From NCBI GenBank assembly GCA_902801025.1, contig CADCGZ010000051.1, positions 1 through 64,000 on the forward strand: a stretch of 64,000 nt of DNA, written 5' to 3'. The notes beneath the pieces were generated by a model that saw only the letters and a program-made list of their open reading frames with translations, did not search any database and was not told the DNA's origin. Every line of letters starts with the position of its first letter. The stretch's first letter is position 1. Source of the DNA: an uncultured bacterium. Lineage in GTDB: Bacteria; Verrucomicrobiota; Kiritimatiellia; RFP12; UBA1067. A program made the position numbers and the translations under genes. This document shows positions 24,174 to 33,003 of this stretch, piece by piece.

Positions 24174-25718
24174 ATGAAAATCGCACTACTCGCAGCATAC
24201 TTCATCGTCCTGCTCTGGATCGGCTTCAAGTGCCGCAAGGGCGCGGGCTCGGTCAGCGGATTCGTCCTCGGTGGGCGTTCCGTCGGAGCGTGGCTCACGG
24301 CGTTCGCCTACGGCACGAGCTACTTCTCTGCCGTCGTGTTCGTCGGCTACGCAGGGCAGTTTGGCTGGAAGTACGGCATTTCCGCGACATGGGCGGGCAT
24401 TGGCAACGCCGTAATTGGCTCGCTTCTCGCCTGGGTGGTTCTTGGGCGGCGCACGCGCCTTCTGACGCAACATCTTGACTCGTCTACGATGCCCGAGTTT
24501 TTTGGCAAGCGCTTCGACTCTAAGGCGCTGAAGCTCGTTGCCTCGGCGATCATCTTCGTCTTCCTCGTTCCCTACACGGCGTCGCTTTATAACGGTCTTT
24601 CGCGCCTCTTCGCCATGGCGTTTTCGATGGACTACTCCGTCTGCATTGTTCTCATGTCCGTCCTGACGGCTATTTATGTTATCGCTGGCGGCTACCTCGC
24701 GACGGCGGTGAACGACTTTATCCAGGGAATCATCATGCTCTTCGGTCTCGTCGCAATTATCGCCGCGGTCCTCATGTCGAAGGGTGGCTTCGTCGCCGCG
24801 CTCGATGGGCTCGCGCGCATCCCCGGCCCGGCGATTGTCCCTGGCGGTGCACCGACACCAGGCATCTTTGCGTCTTTCTTCGGACCCGATCCCCTGAACC
24901 TTCTCTTTGTCGTGATTCTCACCTCGCTCGGAACTTGGGGGCTTCCTCAGATGGTGCAGAAGTTCTACGCGATCAAGAACGAGGATGCGATCAGGAAGGG
25001 CACCGTGATCTCCACGCTCTTCGCGTTCGTCGTCGCAGGAGGTTGCTACTTCCTTGGCGGCTTTGGTCGTCTTTTTGGCGACAAGGTCGACATCGCGAAG
25101 GACGGCTTCGATGCGATCATTCCGGCGATGCTTTCGAACCTCGGGCCGGGGCTTATCGCTCTTACTGTCATTCTCGTGCTTTCCGCCTCGATGTCCACGC
25201 TCTCATCGCTCGTCATTGCCTCGAGCTCGACTCTCACGAGCGACTTTATCAAGAGCGCGTTCGTGCCGAACATGAAGCAGAAGAACGAGGTTCTCATTAT
25301 CCGTCTCTTCATCGTAGTGTTCATTGCGATTTCGGCCGTTCTCGCGATCTTGCAGCATAAGAGCTCTGTCACGTTCATCGCTCAGTTGATGGGCATTTCC
25401 TGGGGCGCGCTCGCGGGCAGCTTCCTCGCTCCGTTCCTCTACTCCCTATACTGGAAGGGCACGACAAAGGCGGCGTGCTGGGCGTCGTTTGCGTTCGGCT
25501 CGGGGCTTATGATATACAACATGCTCTTCCGCGCAACGCTCCCTGAGATCCTTCGCTCGCCGATCAACTCTGGCGCGATTGCGATGCTCGCTGGCTTCAT
25601 CATTGTCCCTGTCGTGAGCTGGCTCACGAAGGCGCCCGACCGCCGCTTCACCGACGCGCTCTTCGCGTGCTACGACCGTCCGCGCCAGGTCACGGCTAAG
25701 ACCGACCTAGGCGACTGA
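24174..25718 (+). CDS. Sodium:solute symporter (SSS family)
   Basis: A 514-residue protein with 13 predicted membrane helices. Family features include SGFVLGGRSVGAWLTAFAYG near helix 1-2 (the unwound helix with the substrate/Na site) and SSTMPEFFGKRF. It imports a solute with Na+; the substrate cannot be told, though the amidase next door makes a cell-wall-derived compound or sugar conceivable. I start at MKIALLAAYF (24174), one base after the amidase stop; longer in-frame starts lie inside that gene. Confidence 0.9.
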   Translation: MKIALLAAYFIVLLWIGFKCRKGAGSVSGFVLGGRSVGAWLTAFAYGTSYFSAVVFVGYAGQFGWKYGISATWAGIGNAVIGSLLAWVVLGRRTRLLTQHLDSSTMPEFFGKRFDSKALKLVASAIIFVFLVPYTASLYNGLSRLFAMAFSMDYSVCIVLMSVLTAIYVIAGGYLATAVNDFIQGIIMLFGLVAIIAAVLMSKGGFVAALDGLARIPGPAIVPGGAPTPGIFASFFGPDPLNLLFVVILTSLGTWGLPQMVQKFYAIKNEDAIRKGTVISTLFAFVVAGGCYFLGGFGRLFGDKVDIAKDGFDAIIPAMLSNLGPGLIALTVILVLSASMSTLSSLVIASSSTLTSDFIKSAFVPNMKQKNEVLIIRLFIVVFIAISAVLAILQHKSSVTFIAQLMGISWGALAGSFLAPFLYSLYWKGTTKAACWASFAFGSGLMIYNMLFRATLPEILRSPINSGAIAMLAGFIIVPVVSWLTKAPDRRFTDALFACYDRPRQVTAKTDLGD

Positions 25719-25721
25719 TCT

Positions 25722-26826
25722 ATGGCGCTTTTGAACGAGACTCCTCAGGCAAATCGCGTTCGCATCGCCTTCTTCGGGCTGCGCAACGCGGGAAAGTCTA
25801 CGCTCGTAAACGCCTTTACGGGCCAGGATCTCGCAATCGTCTCCGATACTCCCGGCACGACGACTGACCCTGTCTCGAAGGCGATGGAGATTCTCCCGCT
25901 TGGACCATGCCTCATCACCGACACTGCAGGGCTCGACGACGAGGGGGAGCTTGGGGAGCTTCGCGTGAAGAAGACTCTGGGCGTCCTCGAGATCACCGAC
26001 ATCGCAATCTGGGTAGAGACGCCGCACGACGCCGACCGCGCCGACTTGCGCGAACTTTTCCTCGGGGAGTGCCGTCGCCGCAACGTCGTTGTGCTTGACT
26101 ACAGGCGCGGCGATTCTGTCGACGAACTCAAGCGCAAGATAGCCGACATCAAGCTTGTCGATGTCGTTCCCGGGCTTCTCGACGGGCTCATTGAAAAGGG
26201 TGACCGCGTAATTTGCGTCTGCCCGATCGACGAGTCTGCGCCAAAGGGGCGAATCATTCTCCCGCAGGTGCAGCTGATCCGCGATTGCCTCGATCGGCAT
26301 GTGTCGGCGATCGTGTGCCAGCCAGCAGAGCTTTCCGACGCGCTTGATCGCGCAGGAGCAGGCGCGCTCGTCGTCACCGACTCGGGGACGTGATGTTCGC
26401 CTGACTTCTTTCTCGATTCTCTTTGCGCGGCAGAAGGGCGATCTTGCTGAATTTCTGAAAGGCGTCGCGGCGGTCAAGAATCTCAAGGACGGCGACACGG
26501 TGCTTATAGCCGAGGGCTGCACGCATCACCGCCAGTGCAACGACATCGGCGCGGTGAAGATTCCCAAGGCGCTCGCGAAGCTTTCCGGCGGCAAGAAGCT
26601 CAACTTCGTCTTTTCCTCTGGCGCGACCTTCAGTCTGCGCGAAAGCGCAAAAGTAGCGCTCGTCGTTCACTGTGGCGGCTGCATGCTTACGCGGCGCGAG
26701 GTCTTGCGTCGCATTGACTGCGCGAAGGAAGCGGGAGTTCCAATCGTAAACTACGGCATCCTGCTCGCCGCCGCAAACGGACTTTCCGATGTCTCCGAAA
26801 TCGGAATCGTCTCTACTTCAACATGA
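25722..26826 (+). pseudogene. hydF: [FeFe]-hydrogenase maturation GTPase HydF, frame broken
   Basis: HydF carries the 2Fe precursor to HydA. The N-terminal GTPase is intact (Walker A FFGLRNAGKSTL, TPGTTTDPVSKAME, DTAGLDD). The C-terminal iron-sulfur domain is also intact but in another frame: LTSFSILFARQKGDL, EGCTHHRQC and HCGGC as cluster ligands. The break is at about 26383-26393, where VVTDS should be followed by some 11-14 residues before DVRLTSFS; these are lost together with the frame. No hydE, hydG or hydA in the window. It starts 3 bp after the symporter gene. Confidence 0.9.
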
Positions 26827-26842
26827 CCTACACTGTTCAAAT

Positions 26843-26955
26843 TTTATCGCAGAGACGCAGAGACGCAAAGTGCGCAGAGAAAGGTGGGGTTTTAACGAAG
26901 ATAACTTCAAAAAGCTACAAAGCAACTCTGCGTCTCTGCGACTCTGCGTTAAAAA
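26843..26955. repeat. Inverted repeat element, CGCAGAGACGCAGAG family
   Basis: The left arm begins TTTATCGCAGAGACGCAGAG and the right arm ends CTCTGCGTTAAAAA; the reverse complement of the right arm reads TTTTTAACGCAGAGTCGCAG. The arms are built from degenerate GCAGAGAC units around an AT-rich centre. The same family lies inside hrpB at 30571-30681. It fills the 173-bp gap between hydF and yggS. Confidence 0.85.
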
Positions 26956-26999
26956 CGATTCTCTCGCTTGGTGAATTTGGCTAGAAATGAAAGGTGAAA

Positions 27000-27815
27000 A
27001 TGACAGACCTTAATGAGATCTTACAAGGCGTCCGCGGCAAAATTGCCGCGGCATGTGCTCGTGTCGGACGCAACCCCAGCGAAGTCGAAATCATCGCAGT
27101 CACGAAGACCCACGGTGCGGAGGTCGTGAAGGAAGCGTGGGACGCGGGGCTTACAATCGTTGGTGAAAACAAGGTGCAGGAGGCGGCGTGGAAAAAGCCG
27201 GCGAGCGTGTCGGGGCCTTCGTGGCATCTGATTGGACATCTCCAGTCGAACAAGGTTCGCCACGCGCTTGAGATATTCGACTTCATCCACTCTGTCGATT
27301 CGATAAAGCTTGCCGACAGGATCAACTTCATTGCCGACGAGATCGGTGCGTCGCCTCATATCCTTCTTGAAATCAACGTCTCTGGTGAGAAGTCGAAGAG
27401 CGGCATGAAGCCAGAAGAAGTCGAGCCGACTATCAAGCACATTGTCGAGTCGTGCCCGAGAATCACTCTTGAGGGGCTTATGACGATGGCTCCCTTCAGC
27501 GAGAATCCCGAAGACGCGAGGCCGTATTTCCACAAGTTGCGCGAGATGCGCGACGATCTCGAGTCGCGGCTTGGCGTGGGGCTTCCACGCCTTTCGATGG
27601 GCATGAGCGGAGACTACGAAGTTGCGGTCGAGGAAGGCGCGACTTGGGTGCGTCTCGGCACGGTGCTCTTTGGCGAGCGTCCCAAGGTCAAGCGCGTCGC
27701 GGCGTCAGAGGGCGACGACGGCACGACTCCGTGCGGCGACTCCGACACTTATGCGGGCTTCGGCGGCCTTGATTCCTATTCCGGCGCCGGTCCGACGGCA
27801 AAGGTCTTGGACTGA
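27000..27815 (+). CDS. PLP homeostasis protein YggS/PROSC family
   Basis: A 271-residue PLP-binding barrel protein: AVTKTHGAEVV (PLP Lys), GENKVQEA, WHLIGHLQSNKVR, EINVSGEKSKSGM, LEGLMTMAPFSE, LSMGMSGDYEVAVEEGATWVRLGTVLFG. It regulates free PLP rather than catalysing a racemisation. The family normally ends about ten residues after the GxxLFG motif; here some 45 extra residues, Gly/Ser/Thr/Asp-rich, follow. The ATG at 27000 is preferred over the GTG at 26994 because AAAGGTG precedes it. Confidence 0.92.
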   Translation: MTDLNEILQGVRGKIAAACARVGRNPSEVEIIAVTKTHGAEVVKEAWDAGLTIVGENKVQEAAWKKPASVSGPSWHLIGHLQSNKVRHALEIFDFIHSVDSIKLADRINFIADEIGASPHILLEINVSGEKSKSGMKPEEVEPTIKHIVESCPRITLEGLMTMAPFSENPEDARPYFHKLREMRDDLESRLGVGLPRLSMGMSGDYEVAVEEGATWVRLGTVLFGERPKVKRVAASEGDDGTTPCGDSDTYAGFGGLDSYSGAGPTAKVLD

Positions 27816-27821
27816 TTGGCG

Positions 27822-28934
27822 TCAGCGAAGGCGGCAGCCGGAGATGTCTTCGCCGATGTGCGGGATGCGCGAGAGGGCGAGGACGGCAAGCGTCGAGATT
27901 GCGAATGTCGCGACGGCCGAGGCAACGATGCAAAGAGGCGTCGTCATCCCGACGCGCCACGAGTCGACGACGCGCGGCAAGATTAGCATGTGGACGAGAT
28001 AGACGCCGTAGCTCGCCTTTGCGCACGGCTGCACGACGCGGCGGTAGAATGCGCCGTTCCAGTTGAACTTGCGCAAGACGAGTATGTATGCGAACACCGT
28101 GAGCGCGACGCCAAATGACGTAAAGCCCCAGGTCGTTTCCATGTCTACGGCGAGGTAGATGTCAGTCTTGACGGGATAGCCCGTGCCGAATGTCGCAAGA
28201 TACTTGTCGAGCGTCGCCCAGAAGCCGCCTGCTACAATCGACCAGCCGGCGGCGAAGAGGAGAAGGGCTCGGACGAGCGTCCGCGTCCATGACCAGTCCT
28301 TCAGGAATCGCCTCATGTAGAGTCCGAGGAAGAGGTAGCCAATGAAGCCGCTCACGTAATAAAAGGCATGGAAGGAATTCCAGGCCGCCTGACCATAAAG
28401 TTCCCACGAGAAGCCGGTCTTCCTCGCGAGCACGCGGATGAACGGCAGAAGCGTCGTGAAAAGCCAGAGCAGAATCCAGCCGCGCAGTTCCTTCTCTGAC
28501 ACCTTTTCCGCCCACGGCGAGAGAAGCGGCATAAGAAGGTAGATGCCGACGAGCATCCAGACGAACCAGAGGTGGCCGTAGTCAGTCGGGAAGTTGAAGA
28601 GGAGCTGCCGCCAGTCGCCGCCTTGCACCGCCATGTAAACGCATGTCCAAATGCCGAATGGAATGAGCACGCGTACGAGGCGGCGTTTCAGGAAATCGCC
28701 TGTTGCGCGGCGGACTGGGAAGAGGAGATACGCGGAGGCGATTACGAATAGCGGCACTGCGGCGCGCATCGCGCTATCGATGATCGTCACCCAGACGGCG
28801 TCGAATTTCGACGCTATGGCAGTTCCCTCTGCGTCGAGGTAAAACGGTTCGCAGGCGTGAATCAAGAGAACCATGAAGATGGCAATTGCGCGCAACCAGT
28901 CGAGGAAGACTATCCTGTCAGCATCGGAGTTCAT
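27822..28934 (-). CDS. Acyltransferase family 3 (OafA-like) membrane protein
   Basis: A 370-residue protein with about ten membrane helices. It begins RIVFLDWLRAIAIFMVLLIH, the acyltransferase-3 signature with the conserved Arg and His. Such enzymes O-acetylate or succinylate LPS, peptidoglycan or exported glycans; the substrate cannot be told. The start at 28934 has AAAGGA upstream. The ORF extends further upstream only by running through the promoter. It is convergent with yggS, six bases away. Confidence 0.88.
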   Translation of the reverse strand: MNSDADRIVFLDWLRAIAIFMVLLIHACEPFYLDAEGTAIASKFDAVWVTIIDSAMRAAVPLFVIASAYLLFPVRRATGDFLKRRLVRVLIPFGIWTCVYMAVQGGDWRQLLFNFPTDYGHLWFVWMLVGIYLLMPLLSPWAEKVSEKELRGWILLWLFTTLLPFIRVLARKTGFSWELYGQAAWNSFHAFYYVSGFIGYLFLGLYMRRFLKDWSWTRTLVRALLLFAAGWSIVAGGFWATLDKYLATFGTGYPVKTDIYLAVDMETTWGFTSFGVALTVFAYILVLRKFNWNGAFYRRVVQPCAKASYGVYLVHMLILPRVVDSWRVGMTTPLCIVASAVATFAISTLAVLALSRIPHIGEDISGCRLR

Positions 28935-28956
28935 TGAGCATTCCTTTCTCGCACAC

Positions 28957-28967
28957 AGTTTACCAAA
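28957..28967 (-). promoter_or_regulatory. Extended -10 promoter of the acyltransferase gene
   Basis: Minus-strand TTTGGTAAACT at 28967-28957; predicted start 28950, leader about 16 nt containing AAAGGA. Confidence 0.55.
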
Positions 28968-29012
28968 TTCCCGTCGCCGTGTCCAAGCGCGGCCGGTCGA
29001 TAGTGGGCAATA

Positions 29013-29023
29013 TTTGGTATAAT
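29013..29023 (+). promoter_or_regulatory. Extended -10 promoter of hrpB
   Basis: TTTGGTATAAT; predicted start about 29030, leader about 26 nt without a clear ribosome site. Confidence 0.75.
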
Positions 29024-29055
29024 GTGCGCGTAATTTTTCTAGTGCAATAGAAAGC

Positions 29056-31830
29056 ATGGCGTTCCCAGTTGAAGAGAAGATAGACGACATTCGCCGCGCG
29101 CTTGCGGCGAACAGGGATGTCGTGCTGACTGCGCCTCCCGGGAGCGGCAAGACTACTTGCGTGCCGCCCGCGCTTCTTGACGAGCCGTGGCTCAAGGGGA
29201 AAAAGATTGTAATGCTCGAGCCGCGGCGTCTTGCCGCGCGTAACTGCGCGACCTATATCGCGCGCAAACGCGGCGAGGCGGTTGGCGGGACTGTCGGCTA
29301 TCAGGTTCGGCTTGAACGCAAGATTTCCGCGGCAACGCGGCTCGAAATCGTGACGGAAGGGCTCCTTACTCAGCGGCTTCTTTCCGACCCGGAGCTTTCA
29401 GATGTTGGGCTCGTGATATTCGATGAATTTCACGAACGCTCGCTCCCCTGCGATACTGCGTTTGCGCTCGCGCTCGAAGTGCGGCGCGCGCTTAGGCCAG
29501 ATCTTCGCATCCTTGTAATGTCCGCGACGCTCGACGCGGACGAAGTCGCCGCGCATCTCGGCGATGCCGATATCATTCGCGCCGAAGGACGCATGTTCCC
29601 CGTTGAGACAAATTACCTTGGCGACATGTCGATGACGGCGGCGATATCGAAGGCGCTAAAGGAGACGGACGGCAACATTCTCTGCTTCCTTCCGGGCGAG
29701 GGCGAGATAAGGCGCGTGCAGGAAGCCGTTGGGGTCACTCGCGGCGTAGATGTCTTGCCTCTTTATGGAGCGCTTCCAAAAGAAGAACAAGACAGGGTGT
29801 TTGCGCCGAGCAACTTGAGAAAGGTGATTCTTGCGACCTCTATTGCGGAAACCTCGGTGACGATAGAGGGAATCTCGACTGTGATCGACTCGGGGCTTAT
29901 GCGCGTGCCGCGTTTTCGCCCTGCGTCTGGCATGTCTGGGCTTGTCACGCTTCCGCTCACGCAAGACCGCGCCGAGCAGCGCAGAGGTCGCGCGGGGCGA
30001 GTGCGCGCTGGAGTTTGCTATCGTCTCTGGAGCGAGGGGGAGCAGCAGTCGCGTCCAAAGAAGATGATGCCCGAGATCCTTGATGCCGATCTTTGCTCGC
30101 TTGTCCTGACGAGCGCGGCATGGGGTGCGCTTGGGCGCGAGGATTTGCCGTGGATGACACCGCCGCCTGCGTCAAACTGGGATCAGGCGGTGGGGCTTTT
30201 AAAGATGCTTGGCGCACTTGACGGCGATGGGCGTCTCACGAAGAAGGGTGTCGCGATGGCGAAGCTTCCGATGCACCCGCGGCTTGCGAATATGATTATT
30301 AGGGGTCATCAGGGGTCAGTAGTTAGGAGTCAGGAGTTAGGGGTCAGGAGTCAGGAGTCAGTAGTTAGGAGTAAGGAGTTAGGGGTCAGGAGTCAGGGAG
30401 AGGTGGGGTTGGCTTCGCTTTTGGCGGCGATTGTTGAAGAGGGGTCAAAGTCGCGCGAGACTGATATTAGGAAGATTGCCGAAGAGATAAAAGAGACGCC
30501 GAACAGGCCGTTATCGAAGAGGGTGCTTCAGTTGGCGCGACGGTTTAGTTTTAACGCAGAGCGATCTAGTTTTAACGCAGAGTCGCAGAGGCGCAGAGAG
30601 GCAGAGCCTTTCGGGGTCTGGGGCAGAGCCCCAGATACAACCATCTCTGCTACTCTGCGTCTCAGCGTCTCTGCGTTAAAAACATCGACCAACGAGATTA
30701 ATGACCAAGTGGCATCGGAAGGTGCGTTGCTTGCGCTTGCGTATCCTGACAGGGTTGCAAAGAACCGAGGGAATGGAACATTCCGCATGGTGTCTGGCCG
30801 CGGCGCATTTGTCGACGAAACCGATCCTCTTTCAAAGTCGCCTTATCTCGTCTGCTGCGAACTCGACGATCGAGCGGGGGATGCAAAGGTTTTTCTTGGC
30901 TGCCCAATTGGCGAGGACGAGATAGAAGACCTCTTCGGTGATCGTGTTATCGAGGAGCCATACTGCGCGTGGGACAGGCAGAACGACCGGGTGAAGAGTG
31001 TCGTTCGCCGCAAGCTTGGCGAGATGACTCTTGGGGAGAAGCCACTTTCGGCGGCTGATGCGCGCCTCTCGGTGGATGTCGACACAAGGGTATCGGCGGC
31101 GCTTCTAGACGGCATCCGCCAGAAGGGAGTCGAGAATCTGCCTTGCTGGACAAAGGAATCACGGCAGTTTCGTGCAAGAATGGCGTTTTTGTCGCGTATT
31201 CTTGCACTTTCTGAAAAAGGGTCAGACCCCTCTGACACAGTAACTGACACAGCTAAAGCTGCAGTCAGCTACTGCAGTCAGAAAGGTCTGACCCTAGATA
31301 ACCTGGGGACAGACCCCACGAAAGCCAATAAAAATGGGGGTGAGTGGCCGAGCCCGACTGATGGGGCGATTATTGCCTCGCTGCCTGGTTTCATCGGCGG
31401 GATGACGAAATGGAAGGATTTGGAGCGGCTCGACCTCTTTTCGGTCTTTGACTTTATCCTTGCGGAAGCGGGGCATGACAGGCGTGAGCTCGACCGTCTT
31501 GCGCCTACGCGCATGGAGGTTCCGAGCGGCAGCCATATGCTTATCCATTACGAGGGCGATGAACCGACGTGCGAAGTGCGGCTTCAGGAATGTTTCGGCC
31601 TTATGGAGACGCCTAAGGTCGCCGGCGGGAAAGTTCCTGTCGTAATGACGCTTCTTTCGCCTGCACAGCGGCCAATCCAGATAACGAAAGACCTTGCGGG
31701 ATTCTGGCGAGAAGGGTATCAGCTCGTCCGCAAGGATATGCGCGGACGCTATCCGAAGCACTATTGGCCGGAAGACCCGTTCACCGCCGTCGCGACACGT
31801 CGCACCGTCAAGCGTGCTGGCCAGGCCTGA
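29056..31830 (+). CDS. hrpB: ATP-dependent helicase HrpB with in-frame repeat insertions
   Basis: DExH-box helicase of 924 residues. Motifs: Walker A TAPPGSGKTT (24-33), DEFH, SATLD, ATSIAETSVTIEGI, and QRRGRAGRVRAG. After the helicase core come HA2-like and HrpB C-terminal regions (YPKHYWPEDP near the end). Typical HrpB has about 820-850 residues; the excess is explained by at least three repeat-derived segments read in frame, at about residues 415-449, 505-542 and 720-764. Each matches repeat families found between genes in this window. They sit between domains, so the enzyme may still work. RNA substrate unknown. Confidence 0.92.
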   Translation: MAFPVEEKIDDIRRALAANRDVVLTAPPGSGKTTCVPPALLDEPWLKGKKIVMLEPRRLAARNCATYIARKRGEAVGGTVGYQVRLERKISAATRLEIVTEGLLTQRLLSDPELSDVGLVIFDEFHERSLPCDTAFALALEVRRALRPDLRILVMSATLDADEVAAHLGDADIIRAEGRMFPVETNYLGDMSMTAAISKALKETDGNILCFLPGEGEIRRVQEAVGVTRGVDVLPLYGALPKEEQDRVFAPSNLRKVILATSIAETSVTIEGISTVIDSGLMRVPRFRPASGMSGLVTLPLTQDRAEQRRGRAGRVRAGVCYRLWSEGEQQSRPKKMMPEILDADLCSLVLTSAAWGALGREDLPWMTPPPASNWDQAVGLLKMLGALDGDGRLTKKGVAMAKLPMHPRLANMIIRGHQGSVVRSQELGVRSQESVVRSKELGVRSQGEVGLASLLAAIVEEGSKSRETDIRKIAEEIKETPNRPLSKRVLQLARRFSFNAERSSFNAESQRRREAEPFGVWGRAPDTTISATLRLSVSALKTSTNEINDQVASEGALLALAYPDRVAKNRGNGTFRMVSGRGAFVDETDPLSKSPYLVCCELDDRAGDAKVFLGCPIGEDEIEDLFGDRVIEEPYCAWDRQNDRVKSVVRRKLGEMTLGEKPLSAADARLSVDVDTRVSAALLDGIRQKGVENLPCWTKESRQFRARMAFLSRILALSEKGSDPSDTVTDTAKAAVSYCSQKGLTLDNLGTDPTKANKNGGEWPSPTDGAIIASLPGFIGGMTKWKDLERLDLFSVFDFILAEAGHDRRELDRLAPTRMEVPSGSHMLIHYEGDEPTCEVRLQECFGLMETPKVAGGKVPVVMTLLSPAQRPIQITKDLAGFWREGYQLVRKDMRGRYPKHYWPEDPFTAVATRRTVKRAGQA
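30301..30402 (+). repeat. Tandem GAGTCAGGAGTTAGG repeats inside hrpB
   Basis: Degenerate units of about 7 bp (AGGAGTC, AGTAGTT, AGGGGTC), translated as a VRSQELGVRSQE-type low-complexity peptide. The reading frame is kept. Confidence 0.85.
30571..30681. repeat. Inverted repeat of the GCAGAG family inside hrpB
   Basis: The left arm starts TTTAACGCAGAGTCGCAGAG and the right arm ends CAGCGTCTCTGCGTTAAAAA. At its centre is a second palindrome, CTGGGGCAGAGCCCCAG (30618-30634), also found at 44905-44921 as CTGGGGCGCAGCCCCAG. A short extra copy of the arm start lies at 30550-30560. Kept in frame. Confidence 0.85.
31218..31317. repeat. AGGGTCAGACC palindromic insertion inside hrpB
   Basis: AGGGTCAGACC (31218-31228) is matched by GGTCTGACCCT (31285-31295), with CAGTCAGCTACTGCAGTCAG between. 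It is followed by GGGGACAGACCCC (31305-31317), which recurs in the opposite orientation in hemW at 32093-32105. Translated as a Ser/Thr/Lys-rich loop without a stop. Confidence 0.75.
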
Positions 31831-31839
31831 CGCAGGGTT

Positions 31840-33003
31840 CTATACGAGCTCTTCGAGGATTGCGTCGCAGACTTCGGTGCCGCGCTCGGTGAGCCGGTAG
31901 ACGGATTCGCCAATCTTGGCGAGAAGCCCTTCGGCGACGAAGCGGTCGAGAGCCGGCCGCCATTCCGGGAAGCGCGACGAGTCGATTCCGTCACGTGTCC
32001 TCAGGCGGAAAAGTGTGCGCTCCTTGATGTCTTCCTTTTCGCTCACCGTTTCGACGGAAGTGGCCGAACCGCAATGTTTATTGGGGTTTTGCGGGGTCTG
32101 TCCCCACCAGTTTCGGGTTCGGGATAGGCCAACGCGTCCGCATGCGCCTTCGCCAAGACCTATGTAGTCTTCGCCGCGCCAGACCGCGAGGTTGTGGCGG
32201 CACTCGAAACCGGGGGCTGCGTAGTTGGATATCTCGTAGCGCTCGAGGCCGATTGACTTTAGGAACCGCGCGGCAGATTTTATGCCGTCCAGAACCGTGT
32301 CGTCGTCGGGAACGTTTTTGAGACCGCGCTCGTTCTGGAGCGAGTAGACGGAACAGTGGCGGAGTCCCCAGGTCGCGAGCGGCGCGAGAAGGGCTTCGGC
32401 GTTCTTGGTCGTCGGGTCGCCAGGATAGCCGAGAATCAGGTCGATTCCGGCGTTGTCAAAGCGAGACTTCACGAGCGCGAAGGCGCGCGACGCGTCGTCC
32501 GCCGTGTAGCCGCGCCCCATCGCGCGGAGAGTCGCGTCGTCTAAGGACTGGACGCCCATCGAGATGCGGTTGACGCCGATTGACTTAAGCTCGTCGAGCT
32601 TGGCGGGCGTGACGTCGAGCGGGTGGAGCTCAACGGTGAATTCAAACAGTGGAAAACAGGTCTGACCTTTTTTCCACTGTTTGAGCGGGGCACGCAGGGG
32701 CGAGAGGTCGCAAAGCGCCGGCGAGCCGCCGCCGAAGTAAACAGTGTTTAGGGTCGGCTTAGAGTCGGTGTGGTGTCGAGTAGAGTCTGATAGGGTCGGC
32801 TTAGAGTCGGTTAGGGTCGAATAGGGTCGATTTAGGTCGGATCGTGGTGACTCTACTCTGACTTTAAGCGACTCTAACTCGACCCTAAGCGACTCTACAT
32901 ACTCCGCTCGCGCTGCAGGGGACGAGCCCGTGCGCGAGTAGAGCGAACAGTAGGAGCATCTGCTCCTGCAGAACGGAAAGTGGACGTAGAGGTTAGCGGC
33001 CAA
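31840..33003 (-). CDS. hemW: Radical-SAM HemW-like heme chaperone with repeat insertions
   Basis: A 387-residue radical-SAM protein. The [4Fe-4S] cysteines are in [13 protein letters not shown] (CxxxCxxC) near the N-terminus; [20 protein letters not shown] and DLILGYPGD are standard HemW motifs, and the C-terminus has the HemW winged-helix-like region ([17 protein letters not shown]). HemW binds heme and donates it to acceptors; older annotation is oxygen-independent coproporphyrinogen oxidase. Three repeat-derived peptides interrupt it, at about residues 35-84, 107-120 and 299-311. The start overlaps the end of metK by 11 bp. Confidence 0.85.
   Translation of the reverse strand: MAANLYVHFPFCRSRCSYCSLYSRTGSSPAARAEYVESLRVELESLKVRVESPRSDLNRPYSTLTDSKPTLSDSTRHHTDSKPTLNTVYFGGGSPALCDLSPLRAPLKQWKKGQTCFPLFEFTVELHPLDVTPAKLDELKSIGVNRISMGVQSLDDATLRAMGRGYTADDASRAFALVKSRFDNAGIDLILGYPGDPTTKNAEALLAPLATWGLRHCSVYSLQNERGLKNVPDDDTVLDGIKSAARFLKSIGLERYEISNYAAPGFECRHNLAVWRGEDYIGLGEGACGRVGLSRTRNWWGQTPQNPNKHCGSATSVETVSEKEDIKERTLFRLRTRDGIDSSRFPEWRPALDRFVAEGLLAKIGESVYRLTERGTEVCDAILEELV
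32093..32105. repeat. GGGGTCTGTCCCC element inside hemW
   Basis: Same element as in hrpB (31305-31317), reverse orientation, with a shared TTTATTGG flank. Translated in hemW as part of [12 protein letters not shown]. Confidence 0.7.
32643..32683. repeat. 14-bp perfect inverted repeat inside hemW
   Basis: CAAACAGTGGAAAA (32643-32656) and TTTTCCACTGTTTG (32670-32683) flank a centre containing AGGTCTGACCT, related to the AGGGTCAGACC element in hrpB. Read in frame in hemW. Confidence 0.85.
32751..32898. repeat. Degenerate GAGTCGGxTTAGGGTCG repeats inside hemW
   Basis: About 148 bp made of units like TAGGGTCGG, TTAGAGTCGG and, in the other half, CGACTCTAA, CGACCCTAAG, so the block is itself an imperfect inverted repeat. 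It encodes an [12 protein letters not shown]-type peptide. Units of the same kind lie in the intergenic stretch at 59325-59376. Confidence 0.85.

Noticed and set aside
30301-30402. Regular short repeats as a CRISPR array
   Set aside because: Units are about 7 bp, degenerate and contiguous, with no spacers, and are translated in frame in hrpB; no cas genes in the window.
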